Positions 9,871 to 17,895 of a stretch of DNA of 39,860 nt are shown in pieces (within the stretch, counting starts at the first letter, position 1; each line of letters begins with the position of its first letter). The notes beneath the pieces are model-generated. The model was not told the origin of the DNA, ran no database searches, and saw only the letters and a program-made list of their open reading frames with translations. The position numbers and the translations under genes were made by a program. The DNA is from Chitinophagales bacterium 62-2 (GTDB taxonomy: Bacteria; Bacteroidota; Bacteroidia; Chitinophagales; Chitinophagaceae), in assembly GCA_002050375.1 (NCBI GenBank), contig MWYU01000677.1, positions 1-39,860 of the forward strand, given 5' to 3'.

Positions 9871-11472
9871 ATGAAAAAAATAGAAAGAATTATCAAAAGT
9901 TTGAAAATTGAAAGGCGCCCATTCAATGAATTGCTCAACCGTGAAAATCGGAAGCCCTGGCTTATTGATCATCTATTATACTTTTTTAGGCAAGAGACTT
10001 GCTTTAGATTTATCCTCTGCTGCTTCCCCGTATTGCTTTTCAGTAGCGTGGTAACGAATGCACAAACTACATCCCAGGCAACCGGGTCAAAACCAGGCAA
10101 AATTTTTAAAGCAGGTGCATCCACGGGCAACATAACTCCACCACTTGGTCAAGGCATCGTCGGCAATTTTGGAACGCCCCCGCCGGCCATGCACATTCAC
10201 GATCAATTGCATGTGCGTTCCATTGTGTTGGATGATGGCGAGACGCGTTTGGTGTTTGTGGTCGTTGACAATGTAGGAGTCACCCAGGAAGTATTTGATG
10301 AGGCAAAGCGGTTGATAAACGCAGCTACAGGTTTACCAAAAGAAAATGTACTTACTTCATCTACACATACTCATTCAGCAACAAGCGCAGGAGGATCAGG
10401 CGATAAAAGAAGAGGTTACAATAAGGGAGGCCCTTTAGATGAATACCAATCCTTTCTTGCCCGGCGAATTTCTGATGGTGTACAGGTCGCCATTAATAAC
10501 CTTCAACCCGCACGTATTGGCTGGGGAGTTGGCAATGTTCCGCAACACCTGTTTAATCGTCGCTGGAAAATGAAACCCGGTAGCCCTGTACCAAATCCCT
10601 TTGGCGGGCAGGATAAAGTGATGATGAATCCGGGAGTAGGCAATCCAAATCTTCTTGAACCTGCCGGGCCTACTGATCCACAGGTGTCTTTTCTGTCAGT
10701 GCAATCACTCGAAGGCAAGCCAATAGCCTTGCTTGGAAATTATTCGTTGCATTATGTTGGAGGTGTTCCAAAGAATGATATTTCGGCTGATTATTTTGCT
10801 GTGTTTGCTGATCGCATCCAGGAGTTGCTGAAGGCGGATAGACAAGATCCACCCTTTGTCGCCATCATGTCTAACGGTACCTCGGGCGATGTGAATAACA
10901 TCAATTTTCGTGGTCCTGCTGAAAAACTTGCGCCTTACGAAAAAATGCGCATTGTTGCCAATGATGTGGCGCAGGAAGTTTTACGGGTTTATAAAACTAT
11001 ACAACATAAAGATTGGGTTCGTTTGCAGGCAGCACAATCTCTGCTTACCCTTCAGGTGCGAAAGCCAACACCGGAAATGATTACATATGCTAATAAGATA
11101 CTGGCAAAACCTGAAAATGACACGCCTTATCAAAAGAATGAGAGAGCTTATGCTGACCGAACATTACAATTGCATAAAGAGTGGCCGGATAAGATCGATA
11201 TAATTTTGCAAGCCTTCAACATTGGCGGCCTTGGTATAGCAGCTATTCCATTCGAAACTTTTACACAAACGGGCCTTGACATAAAAGCAAAAAGTCCGTT
11301 TAAACCCACATTCACTATTGAATTGGCAAACGGCAATTTTGGTTACCTGCCAACACCTGAACAACATTTATTAGGCGGATATGAAACCTGGCTCGGAACT
11401 AATAAAGTAGAGACTAACGCCTCGGAGAAAATTGTGAAAGAACTGCTTACGCTCTTTTCCGGATTTAAATAA
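9871..11472 (+). CDS. Exported neutral-ceramidase-like hydrolase 3
   Basis: This 533-residue protein carries an unusually long N-terminus: about 45 mostly charged residues before a hydrophobic segment ending near residue 65 (SSVVTNAQ). No internal Met allows a shorter start, so the long n-region is either real or an alternative TTG/GTG codon is used. The ceramidase-like domain shows AGASTGNITPPLGQG, SSTHTHSATSAG, NYSLHYVGG, ISADYFAVF, IPFETFTQTG and GYLP. The nucleophile site reads GDVNNI instead of GDVSPN, preceded by Ser (TSGD). It has an NPFGG insert shared only with paralogue 4, which places 3 and 4 in a second subgroup. It follows paralogue 2 by 57 bp and ends the susCD-ceramidase block. 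Confidence 0.85.
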   Translation: MKKIERIIKSLKIERRPFNELLNRENRKPWLIDHLLYFFRQETCFRFILCCFPVLLFSSVVTNAQTTSQATGSKPGKIFKAGASTGNITPPLGQGIVGNFGTPPPAMHIHDQLHVRSIVLDDGETRLVFVVVDNVGVTQEVFDEAKRLINAATGLPKENVLTSSTHTHSATSAGGSGDKRRGYNKGGPLDEYQSFLARRISDGVQVAINNLQPARIGWGVGNVPQHLFNRRWKMKPGSPVPNPFGGQDKVMMNPGVGNPNLLEPAGPTDPQVSFLSVQSLEGKPIALLGNYSLHYVGGVPKNDISADYFAVFADRIQELLKADRQDPPFVAIMSNGTSGDVNNINFRGPAEKLAPYEKMRIVANDVAQEVLRVYKTIQHKDWVRLQAAQSLLTLQVRKPTPEMITYANKILAKPENDTPYQKNERAYADRTLQLHKEWPDKIDIILQAFNIGGLGIAAIPFETFTQTGLDIKAKSPFKPTFTIELANGNFGYLPTPEQHLLGGYETWLGTNKVETNASEKIVKELLTLFSGFK

Positions 11473-11483
11473 CTTCTTACTTC

Positions 11484-11499
11484 AACAACTTAGGTTGTT
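11484..11499 (+). terminator. Small hairpin after ceramidase-like gene 3
   Basis: AACAAC-TTAG-GTTGTT forms a perfect 6-bp stem 12 bp after the stop codon. It lacks a following U-tract, so it is at best a weak terminator or RNA-stabilising hairpin. It does fall at the boundary between the surface block and the cytosolic operon. Confidence 0.25.
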
Positions 11500-11557
11500 A
11501 TGAAAGATTGTATTATAAATGTAAATGAAAGTTACAGCAATTGAAATCGGTAAGATA

Positions 11558-11565
11558 TATTTTTG
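11558..11565 (+). promoter_or_regulatory. Possible Bacteroidota -7 element for the ridA operon
   Basis: TATTTTTG matches the TAnnTTTG -7 consensus of the Bacteroidota primary sigma factor. The nearest TTG upstream (11541-11543) is 14 nt away, shorter than the usual 17-23 nt spacer, so the -33 part is weak. The position would give a leader of about 130 nt containing the hairpin at 11616-11664. Confidence 0.3.
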
Positions 11566-11615
11566 TTATAGAAGGGTGGATAGACACCTTTTACGAATCT
11601 CATTATTATTGAGAA

Positions 11616-11664
11616 TTAAGAAACTTCTGCTTTATCAATATAAAGCAGGTTGAGTAATTCTTAA
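11616..11664 (+). promoter_or_regulatory. Structured leader or operator upstream of ridA
   Basis: A perfect 9-bp inverted repeat, CTGCTTTAT / ATAAAGCAG, separated by CAAT, occupies 11627-11648. It is nested in an outer pair, TTAAGAA (11616-11622) and TTCTTAA (11658-11664). The whole can fold as a two-stage hairpin 36 nt before the ridA ATG. Equally, the 22-nt core is a symmetric operator of the size used by dimeric repressors. There is no U-run after it, so it is not a standard terminator. I do not recognise it as a known riboswitch. Confidence 0.45.
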
Positions 11665-11700
11665 AAATTATTAATGCTTATATCAACACTGCTTAATAAC

Positions 11701-12084
11701 ATGAACAAAAAACAAGTAAACCACCCCGATCGTGATCCTGATTTTTCAACCGGCGCATATTCTGATGGAGTTATTGTTGATGGATTTCTTTATGTAAGTG
11801 GCCAGGCAGCAGTAGATTTTAAAACGTCGAAATTTGTATTAGGTACCATTGAAGAAGAAACTCATCTCACTTTAAAAAATATTCAATCAATTATAGAAGC
11901 TGCCGGTGGAACAATGGACCAGGTAATTAAATGTACTGTTCACCTCGCTGACATTAATGACTTCGATAGATATAACGCTGTTTACGCCAAATACTTTACC
12001 GGAATAAAACCCACCCGAACAACGGTTCAATCTGTATTAGCAGAGAAGTTGAAAGTAGAAATAGACTGTATAGTAAAACTTTAA
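11701..12084 (+). CDS. ridA: RidA/YjgF-family enamine/imine deaminase
   Basis: I use the ATG at 11701 rather than 11674, because it gives 127 residues, the normal RidA length, and removes a non-conserved prefix. Family marks are FSTGAYSDGVIVDGFLYVSGQ, HLTLKNIQSIIEAAGG, the substrate-binding Arg in KPTRTTVQS, and the late Glu in LKVEIDCIV. RidA proteins hydrolyse reactive 2-aminoacrylate-like enamines and imines to keto acids plus ammonia, usually made by PLP enzymes. The gene leads a tight operon with a dehydrogenase (22 bp downstream), a transporter and a PLP aminotransferase. That context suggests a pathway-specific role, removing an imine or enamine intermediate, rather than housekeeping. 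The symbol is a family assignment. Confidence 0.9.
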   Translation: MNKKQVNHPDRDPDFSTGAYSDGVIVDGFLYVSGQAAVDFKTSKFVLGTIEEETHLTLKNIQSIIEAAGGTMDQVIKCTVHLADINDFDRYNAVYAKYFTGIKPTRTTVQSVLAEKLKVEIDCIVKL

Positions 12085-12106
12085 TACTGACCCGTTAAAT
12101 AACCAA

Positions 12107-13081
12107 ATGCAAAATACAGATAATGCAAAAGATGTAATTGTTGGAGTTGTAGGACTTGGTCTGATGGGCAGCAGTATTATAGCGTCCTTTTTAATTGCAG
12201 GGCATCAGGTGATTGCAGTAGCGCCTCTTCCGCAAGATTTGCCTGAAGCTTACCAACGAATATATAAGCAATTAGTACATGGCGATCACTCGGGCTTATT
12301 ATCCAAACCAATTGATAGTTACATAAGCCAGGTAATAATTTCTGATGACTACTCGTTGTTACAAAATTGTGGTTTGGTTATGGAGTGTGTGATAGAAAAT
12401 ATTGAGATAAAAGAAAGTGTATTTAATAAAATTGCTTGTGCTGTTAGTAAAGATGCTATTATCGCCAGTAATACTTCTGCAATTCCAATAAGCACATTAC
12501 AAAAACTGGTACCTAATCCTAAACGCTTTTTAGGCATACATTGGGCAGAGCCAGCTTACATGACACGTTTTCTTGAAGTTACCTGCGGAGAAGATACAGA
12601 TATAGCCTATGCCGAATGGGTTGTTGAACTTGCCGGTTTATGGGGTAAAGAACCCACGCTTCTAAAAAAAGACATCAGGGGCTTTATTACAAATCGTTTA
12701 ATGTATGCGGTTTACCGTGAAGGTCTTGCACTTGTTGAAAACGGTGATGTAACAATGGAAGATGCGGATAAGGCTTTCCGTTATGATGCCGGATCATGGA
12801 TGACCTTGATGGGTATTTTCAGGAGAATGGATTTCTTAGGGCTACAGGATAGCTTAGTAGCGTGGAACGCTATTTATCCAAAATTAAGTAATAGCGAAAC
12901 TGTTCCGGGTGTAATGCAGGAAATGGTTGATAAGCAGGCCCGGGGTATTCATAACCAGAAAGGACTTTACCCATACACTGCCGAAGAAGCTGAACAATGG
13001 GAAAAAGCTTATACCCAATTCAATGAAGATATTTTTAAGTTAGCCGCCCAATATCCGTCTCCTGTTACAGAGGTAAAATAA
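12107..13081 (+). CDS. 3-hydroxyacyl-CoA-dehydrogenase-like NAD-dependent dehydrogenase (intact)
   Basis: The 324-residue protein starts with a Rossmann fold whose glycine loop is intact (GLGLMG, residues 16-21). The catalytic set of the family is present: Ser124 in NTS, the His145-Glu157 pair in GIHWAEPAYMTRFLEV, and Asn196 in GFITNRLM. The C-terminal helical domain follows, ending in a GLYPY block. This architecture oxidises a secondary 3-hydroxyl with NAD. Besides acyl-CoA dehydrogenases, the same fold includes L-gulonate 3-dehydrogenase and carnitine dehydrogenase, which act on non-CoA 3-hydroxy acids. With a sugar transporter 10 bp downstream and no thiolase or CoA ligase nearby, a free hydroxy- or sugar-acid substrate is more likely (inference). 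A degenerate paralogue lies at 15743-16762. Confidence 0.88.
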   Translation: MQNTDNAKDVIVGVVGLGLMGSSIIASFLIAGHQVIAVAPLPQDLPEAYQRIYKQLVHGDHSGLLSKPIDSYISQVIISDDYSLLQNCGLVMECVIENIEIKESVFNKIACAVSKDAIIASNTSAIPISTLQKLVPNPKRFLGIHWAEPAYMTRFLEVTCGEDTDIAYAEWVVELAGLWGKEPTLLKKDIRGFITNRLMYAVYREGLALVENGDVTMEDADKAFRYDAGSWMTLMGIFRRMDFLGLQDSLVAWNAIYPKLSNSETVPGVMQEMVDKQARGIHNQKGLYPYTAEEAEQWEKAYTQFNEDIFKLAAQYPSPVTEVK

Positions 13082-13091
13082 AATGTAAAGT

Positions 13092-14399
13092 ATGTCCAGG
13101 TCTAAATCTTATGTGTACCCAATGATCATTCTTGGAATACTATTTTTTGTATTCGGGTTCATCACCTGGGTCAATGGTATTCTGATACCTTACTTTCAAA
13201 TTTGTTTGGAGTTAAGTAATACTGAAGCGTTTATGGTTGCTTCTGCTTCTTATGCTGCGTATTTTTTTATGGCAATTCCATCGGCATGGGTACTTAAATA
13301 TACCGGCTACAAAAAAGGGATGGTACTTGGTTTAGTGGTTATGGCAATAGGAACTGTCTTATTTATTCCCGCTGCTTATACAAGAACTTACCCGGTATTT
13401 CTTACAGGGCTTTTTATTACAGGAACGGGATTGGCATTGCTTCAAACAGCAGCTAATCCTTATGTAGCTATTGTTGGCCCGGTTGAAGCTACGGCTCAAC
13501 GGATTGGCTTTATGGGGTTATCAAACAAAATCGCCGGCATAGCAAGCCAGCGTATACTTGGAGCAATATTTCTGCTGAATGCCGACAGTATTATTGCAAG
13601 CATTACCAACGTTAGTGCAGCAGAAAGAGCACGTATTCTTGACGAATATGTTCTAAAAGTTATTAATCCATATCTCGTAATAACAGGAATACTTTTATTA
13701 CTTGCAGTGATGATCTTCTTTTCGAAGATGCCCGAAATAAATGAAAGCGAACGTGCTTTAGATGATGGTACTGTTGTAAAAAAATCACCTAAATCGAGTG
13801 TACTTCAATATCCATATTTAGTGCTCGGTGTAATAGCACTATTTGTTTCGGCAGCTTGTGAAGTAATACCAATTGATGGGATCATTGTTTATAGTCGCTC
13901 GTTAGGAATACCATTGTCGCAAGCCAGGCACTTTTCAGAATATACGCTTTACGCTATGTTGTTTGGCTACTTAGCCAGTATTATACTTATACCAAAATAC
14001 CTGTCTCAACAAAGTGCATTAATGGTTTGTGCTGTAATAGGTATAGGGCTTACTATAGGCGCTTACTTAAGCAATGGCATGTTTTCCATTTATTGTTTAA
14101 TTCTTATGGGTTTTGGTGCAGCATGGCTTTGGGGCACTATTTGGGGATTAGCAATACGCGATTTAGGTAAGCATACTAAAATGGGCGCGGCACTGCTGCT
14201 AATGTCGGTTGTTGGCGGTGGTATATTTCCGGTAATTTTTGGAAGGTTGATTGATTTAAACCCGGCCTATTCTCAAACCGCTGTACTCATGTTAATACCA
14301 TGTTTCTTATACTTGTTCTTTTATGGTATGTGGGGCCATAAAATAAACAGTTGGAAGTTAGCACCTGCCGCCGAACCAGCGGTTGGAATTATTAAATAA
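13092..14399 (+). CDS. FucP-family sugar MFS transporter
   Basis: The 435-residue protein is very hydrophobic, with about 12 predicted membrane helices split by a charged central loop (SKMPEINESERALDDG). It has family features of the L-fucose:H+ symporter (FucP) group: FGFITWVNGILIPYFQ in helix 1, SASYAAYFFMAIPSAW in helix 2, and LLQTAANPYVA in helix 4. These symporters import sugars, glucose/galactose, N-acetylglucosamine or related compounds across the inner membrane. It lies 10 bp after the dehydrogenase and 13 bp before the aminotransferase, so it is very probably the uptake step for their substrate. Confidence 0.9.
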   Translation: MSRSKSYVYPMIILGILFFVFGFITWVNGILIPYFQICLELSNTEAFMVASASYAAYFFMAIPSAWVLKYTGYKKGMVLGLVVMAIGTVLFIPAAYTRTYPVFLTGLFITGTGLALLQTAANPYVAIVGPVEATAQRIGFMGLSNKIAGIASQRILGAIFLLNADSIIASITNVSAAERARILDEYVLKVINPYLVITGILLLLAVMIFFSKMPEINESERALDDGTVVKKSPKSSVLQYPYLVLGVIALFVSAACEVIPIDGIIVYSRSLGIPLSQARHFSEYTLYAMLFGYLASIILIPKYLSQQSALMVCAVIGIGLTIGAYLSNGMFSIYCLILMGFGAAWLWGTIWGLAIRDLGKHTKMGAALLLMSVVGGGIFPVIFGRLIDLNPAYSQTAVLMLIPCFLYLFFYGMWGHKINSWKLAPAAEPAVGIIK

Positions 14400-14412
14400 T
14401 CAGCTTGTAACA

Positions 14413-15717
14413 ATGGAAGGTATTACTTATACAAAATCAGCAGACTTACTTGAGAGATCAAAGAAAGTATTGGCAGGCGGTGTTTCATCAGAGTTTAGAA
14501 AATATAATCATCCTCATGCTATATTTTATACGCACGGTAAAGGCAGCAGGATATATGATGTGGATGGCAATGAATACCTTGATTTTACTTTAAGTCAGGG
14601 ACCCTTAATTCTGGGTCATTCTCATCCTTCTGTTTTAAAAGCTATTAATGAATATTCTGAACACGGTCAGCTTTTTGCAGGTCAGCATATTAAGGAAGTT
14701 GAGTTGGCAGAAAGGTTAAATAAGCATATTCCTTCTGCTGAAGTGATGAGATTTTGTTTAGATGGATCAGAGGCAGTACATACTGCATTCAGAGTGGCAA
14801 GAGCAAAAACAGGCAAGAAGAAATTCCTTCGTTTTGAAGGGCATTATCATGGATGGTTAGACAATGTAAGCTGGGGTTATTCAGGCCCTTCTGCCGAAGC
14901 TTTAGGTTCAGAAGAAAACCCGAATGTTTTTCCGTGGAGTGAAGGATTACCGGAAACTGCAAAAGAAGAGTTTATTGTAATTCCATGGAACGATCTTGAT
15001 TTGGTGAGGAAAACAGTTGCCCAAAAACATGAAGAAATTGCAGCTATTATTACAGAACCTATCATGTGTAATAACAGTTGCATTCAACCTAAAGAAGGTT
15101 ATTTGCAAGGACTAAGAGACATCTGCAATGAATATGAAATAGCTTTAATTTTCGATGAAGTTATTACCGGTTTTAGAGTAGGGCTTGGTGGTGCACAAAC
15201 ATTATATGGTATTGTTCCTGATCTTGCAATTTTCGCTAAAGCATTGGCAAGCGGTTACCCTATAAGCGCCATTGTAGGTAAGAAAGAATGGATGAACATG
15301 ATTATTGAGGCAAAGGTTATTCATGCCGGTACAATGAATGCCGGTAATGCTCCTGTAGCAGCAGCTTTAGCAACTCTTGATGTATTAGAAACAGAACAAC
15401 CCCACGATCGTATGTATAATCTTGGTAAAAAATTGATGGCCGGTTTACAACAAGCTGCAAGGGAAACCAATCAAAACTTATTGGTACAAGGTTTAGGCCC
15501 CATGTTCCATACTGGATTTACTGAACTTAAAAGTGTAAATAATTACCGGGACGCATTTAGTTATGATAAGACCAAATTAGGCAAACTGATTTCCGGTTTA
15601 CATAACAGAGGCATCAGAGTTATTGGACGTGGTTTATGGTACATAAGCGCTGCACATACAGAAGCAGATATTGATCATGCAATTGAAACTTCCAAAGAAG
15701 TATTATCAGGTATTTAA
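14413..15717 (+). CDS. Class-III PLP aminotransferase, glutamate-1-semialdehyde-aminomutase-like
   Basis: The ORF track's TTG at 14383 overlaps the MFS gene; the ATG at 14413 gives 434 residues and aligns with family N-termini (LLERSKKVLAGGVSS). Class-III marks are CLDGSEAVHTAFRVAR (cofactor phosphate site), GHYHG, the cofactor Asp in FDEVITGFR (residue 248 from this start), and the PLP lysine in FAKALASGYP (Lys276). It resembles the HemL branch, but the setting is catabolic, so a housekeeping heme role is unlikely. HemL-like enzymes can do intramolecular amino shifts, transamination, or lyase chemistry (for example PbfA). Its product could be the imine or enamine that RidA hydrolyses. It sits between the transporter and the degenerate HAD. 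Confidence 0.88.
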   Translation: MEGITYTKSADLLERSKKVLAGGVSSEFRKYNHPHAIFYTHGKGSRIYDVDGNEYLDFTLSQGPLILGHSHPSVLKAINEYSEHGQLFAGQHIKEVELAERLNKHIPSAEVMRFCLDGSEAVHTAFRVARAKTGKKKFLRFEGHYHGWLDNVSWGYSGPSAEALGSEENPNVFPWSEGLPETAKEEFIVIPWNDLDLVRKTVAQKHEEIAAIITEPIMCNNSCIQPKEGYLQGLRDICNEYEIALIFDEVITGFRVGLGGAQTLYGIVPDLAIFAKALASGYPISAIVGKKEWMNMIIEAKVIHAGTMNAGNAPVAAALATLDVLETEQPHDRMYNLGKKLMAGLQQAARETNQNLLVQGLGPMFHTGFTELKSVNNYRDAFSYDKTKLGKLISGLHNRGIRVIGRGLWYISAAHTEADIDHAIETSKEVLSGI

Positions 15718-15742
15718 AGGTTTTATTTATAAAGTCGCTTTT

Positions 15743-16762
15743 ATGAAAAAGGTAGTGATAGGCAGGAACTCAATTTTAGTGAAAGGAGAGGATAAGTTGG
15801 CATTCAGTGTTACTGCTTGTTTATTGAAGGGGGGTTATAATGTAACGCTATATACAACCGATGTACAAAAAGCATTTGATTGTCTTAATATTCATAAACA
15901 TGACATTGAAAGTGTTTCTTCCTGTACGCTAAACTTAGACAACCTGAATATTGCAGATCGGTTTACTGCTTCTGATTATCATCTGGCTATTGCCGTAACA
16001 TCCGAAAATATTGTAGAAAAGCAATCAGTAATAAAAGAACTGGAACAGAAGCTAAGCAACAAAGTACTCATCGCAATTAATACAGAAAGTATTGCTTTAA
16101 GTGATCTACATACTGATGCTCAAAATCCGGAGAGAATAATTGGAGCTAATTGGGTAGAACCGGCCCATACTACCCTGTTTCTTGAAATTCTTTACAACGG
16201 CCCAGGTAATAAAAAGTATGCAGAGAAATTCTGTGATACTGCAAAATTGACTCTAAATAAAGACCCATATGCAGTTGAAAATTTTAGCATTCGCGCAAGG
16301 TTAATGACCGCTCTTATAAGAGAAGCAGGATACCTGATTCAAAACGGTTATGCTACTGTAGAAGACATTGACAGAGCTTGCCGCAACGACCCCGGTTATT
16401 ACATGTCTTTTGCTGGTAATTTCAGGTACATGGATCTGATGGGAACCAATTCTTATGGAATGGTGATGAAAGACCTAAACCGTGAATTGGGTAAAGATTC
16501 AGATATACCTGAATGTTTTAAAGAAATAATTAAAAAAGGTGGTTTAGGTATGCAGAATAACCATGGTTTCTATAATTATAATGATGGCGACACGGAGAAA
16601 TGGGATGCAGTTTTTAGAAAATTCAGTTACGAGATTCAAAACATAATAAACAAGTATCCCTTTAATTATAATGACAAGGTTGCAGAAATGACAGGAACTC
16701 CTGTAAATAAAAAAGAAGATCACCTTGCTTCGGAAATGCTGATTGAGGAGCTAAATGCTTAA
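15743..16762 (+). CDS. Degenerate 3-hydroxyacyl-CoA-dehydrogenase paralogue, probable pseudoenzyme
   Basis: The ATG at 15743 gives 339 residues and avoids the long overlap implied by 15671. The protein aligns with the intact dehydrogenase encoded upstream through IGANWVEPAHTTLFLEI, RNDPGYYMSFAGNFRYMD and the GFYNY block near the C-terminus. The NAD glycine loop is gone: IGRNSILVKGEDKLAFS stands where GxGxxG is expected. Of the four catalytic positions, Ser is Glu115, His is Asn136 and Asn is Ala185; only Glu148 remains. The frame is intact, with no stops or frameshifts, and it is embedded in the operon (25 bp after the aminotransferase, 3 bp before the dipeptidase), so it is not a decaying pseudogene. 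A regulatory or structural partner of the active paralogue, or a repurposed ligand-binding protein, is plausible. Confidence 0.82.
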   Translation: MKKVVIGRNSILVKGEDKLAFSVTACLLKGGYNVTLYTTDVQKAFDCLNIHKHDIESVSSCTLNLDNLNIADRFTASDYHLAIAVTSENIVEKQSVIKELEQKLSNKVLIAINTESIALSDLHTDAQNPERIIGANWVEPAHTTLFLEILYNGPGNKKYAEKFCDTAKLTLNKDPYAVENFSIRARLMTALIREAGYLIQNGYATVEDIDRACRNDPGYYMSFAGNFRYMDLMGTNSYGMVMKDLNRELGKDSDIPECFKEIIKKGGLGMQNNHGFYNYNDGDTEKWDAVFRKFSYEIQNIINKYPFNYNDKVAEMTGTPVNKKEDHLASEMLIEELNA

Positions 16763-16765
16763 GAG

Positions 16766-17848
16766 ATGGCGAAACCTTTTATAATAGATGCTCACCTCGA
16801 TTTGGCTATGAATGCCATTGAATGGAACAGGGATCTTTCGCGCCCCCTGGATGAAATAAGGCAGCGTGAAATGAATATGAAAGATAAACCTGATCGTGGC
16901 AAAGGAACGGTTTGTCTACCTGAATTGCGTAAAGCCCGGATTGGTTTGGTTGTCGCAACACAATTAGCCAGATATACACCACCCGGCAGCTTACTTCCCG
17001 GATGGAACTCACCACAACAGGCGTGGGCAATGACACAGGCACAGTTAGCATGGTATCGTGAGATGGAAGCGCTGGGAGAAATGGTTCAAATAAGAAATAA
17101 GCAGGAACTTGATACACACTTAGCATTATGGGATAACCAGGAAGTTGCCGATGAAAAAAAGCCGGTTGGTTACATCCTAAGTTTAGAAGGAGCGGATTCT
17201 CTTGTTAATATATCCTATCTGCACCGGGCTTATGAATATGGATTACGAGCTATTGGCTTATCACATTTCGGACCCGGAAGATATGCGCCGGGAACGAAAA
17301 TGGAAGGACCAATTACTCCTTTAGGCCTGGAATTACTTAAGGAAATCAGTAAGTTAAATTTGATACTTGATGTAACTCATTTAACAGATGAAGGCTTTTA
17401 CCAGGCAATGAGTATTTATGAAGGACCAGTTTGGGCAAGCCATCATAACGTTAGAAAGATTGTACCTAATCAACGGCAACTGAATGATGACCAGATTAAG
17501 CAGTTGATCAACAGGGGAGCGGTAATAGGCGCCATGCTTGATTGCTGGGCAATGGATATACGTTTTATAGATAAAATCTCTGACCCCTGGCAACTCAATA
17601 TCCGTTTAGAAAATATTGTTGACCATTGGGATCATATCTGCCAGATAGCTGGTAACGCTAACCATGTCGCAATTGGCAGTGACTTAGATGGTATTTTCGG
17701 AACAGAGCAATCACCCTGGGATTTGAACTCTATTGCTGATCTTCAAAAATACCAGGACATATTAAGCAACCGCGGTTACAAACAAGAGGATATTGATAAA
17801 ATTTTTCATGGCAACTGGCTTAGGTTTATAAATGAAGCATGGAGTTAA
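16766..17848 (+). CDS. M19 (renal/membrane dipeptidase family) metallo-dipeptidase, cytosolic
   Basis: The 360-residue protein has the dizinc amidohydrolase-fold signature of M19 enzymes: DAHLDL (His10, Asp12), SLEGADS (bridging Glu), DVTHLT and ASHHNVR (His ligands), and GSDLDGIFG (Asp). The usual RN motif after the second His reads NQRQLND, a small change. There is no signal peptide, so it works in the cytoplasm. M19 enzymes cleave dipeptides, including D-configured C-terminal residues, and some bacterial members hydrolyse N-acyl amino acids or beta-lactams. It starts 3 bp after the pseudo-dehydrogenase, with GGAG about 15 nt upstream. In this setting it probably splits an amide bond in the imported compound. 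Confidence 0.9.
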   Translation: MAKPFIIDAHLDLAMNAIEWNRDLSRPLDEIRQREMNMKDKPDRGKGTVCLPELRKARIGLVVATQLARYTPPGSLLPGWNSPQQAWAMTQAQLAWYREMEALGEMVQIRNKQELDTHLALWDNQEVADEKKPVGYILSLEGADSLVNISYLHRAYEYGLRAIGLSHFGPGRYAPGTKMEGPITPLGLELLKEISKLNLILDVTHLTDEGFYQAMSIYEGPVWASHHNVRKIVPNQRQLNDDQIKQLINRGAVIGAMLDCWAMDIRFIDKISDPWQLNIRLENIVDHWDHICQIAGNANHVAIGSDLDGIFGTEQSPWDLNSIADLQKYQDILSNRGYKQEDIDKIFHGNWLRFINEAWS

Positions 17849-17895
17849 TTGTTGCAATTATTATCCTATAGCATTATTTATTTTGTATAAAGTAT

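Noticed and set aside
14413-15717. Housekeeping glutamate-1-semialdehyde aminomutase (hemL)
   Set aside because: The fold is HemL-like, but the gene is locked in a catabolic operon with a sugar transporter, RidA and a dipeptidase, with no heme genes nearby.
12107-16762. Fatty-acid beta-oxidation operon
   Set aside because: The two HAD-like proteins have no accompanying thiolase, enoyl-CoA hydratase, acyl-CoA dehydrogenase or CoA ligase, and one lacks catalytic residues.
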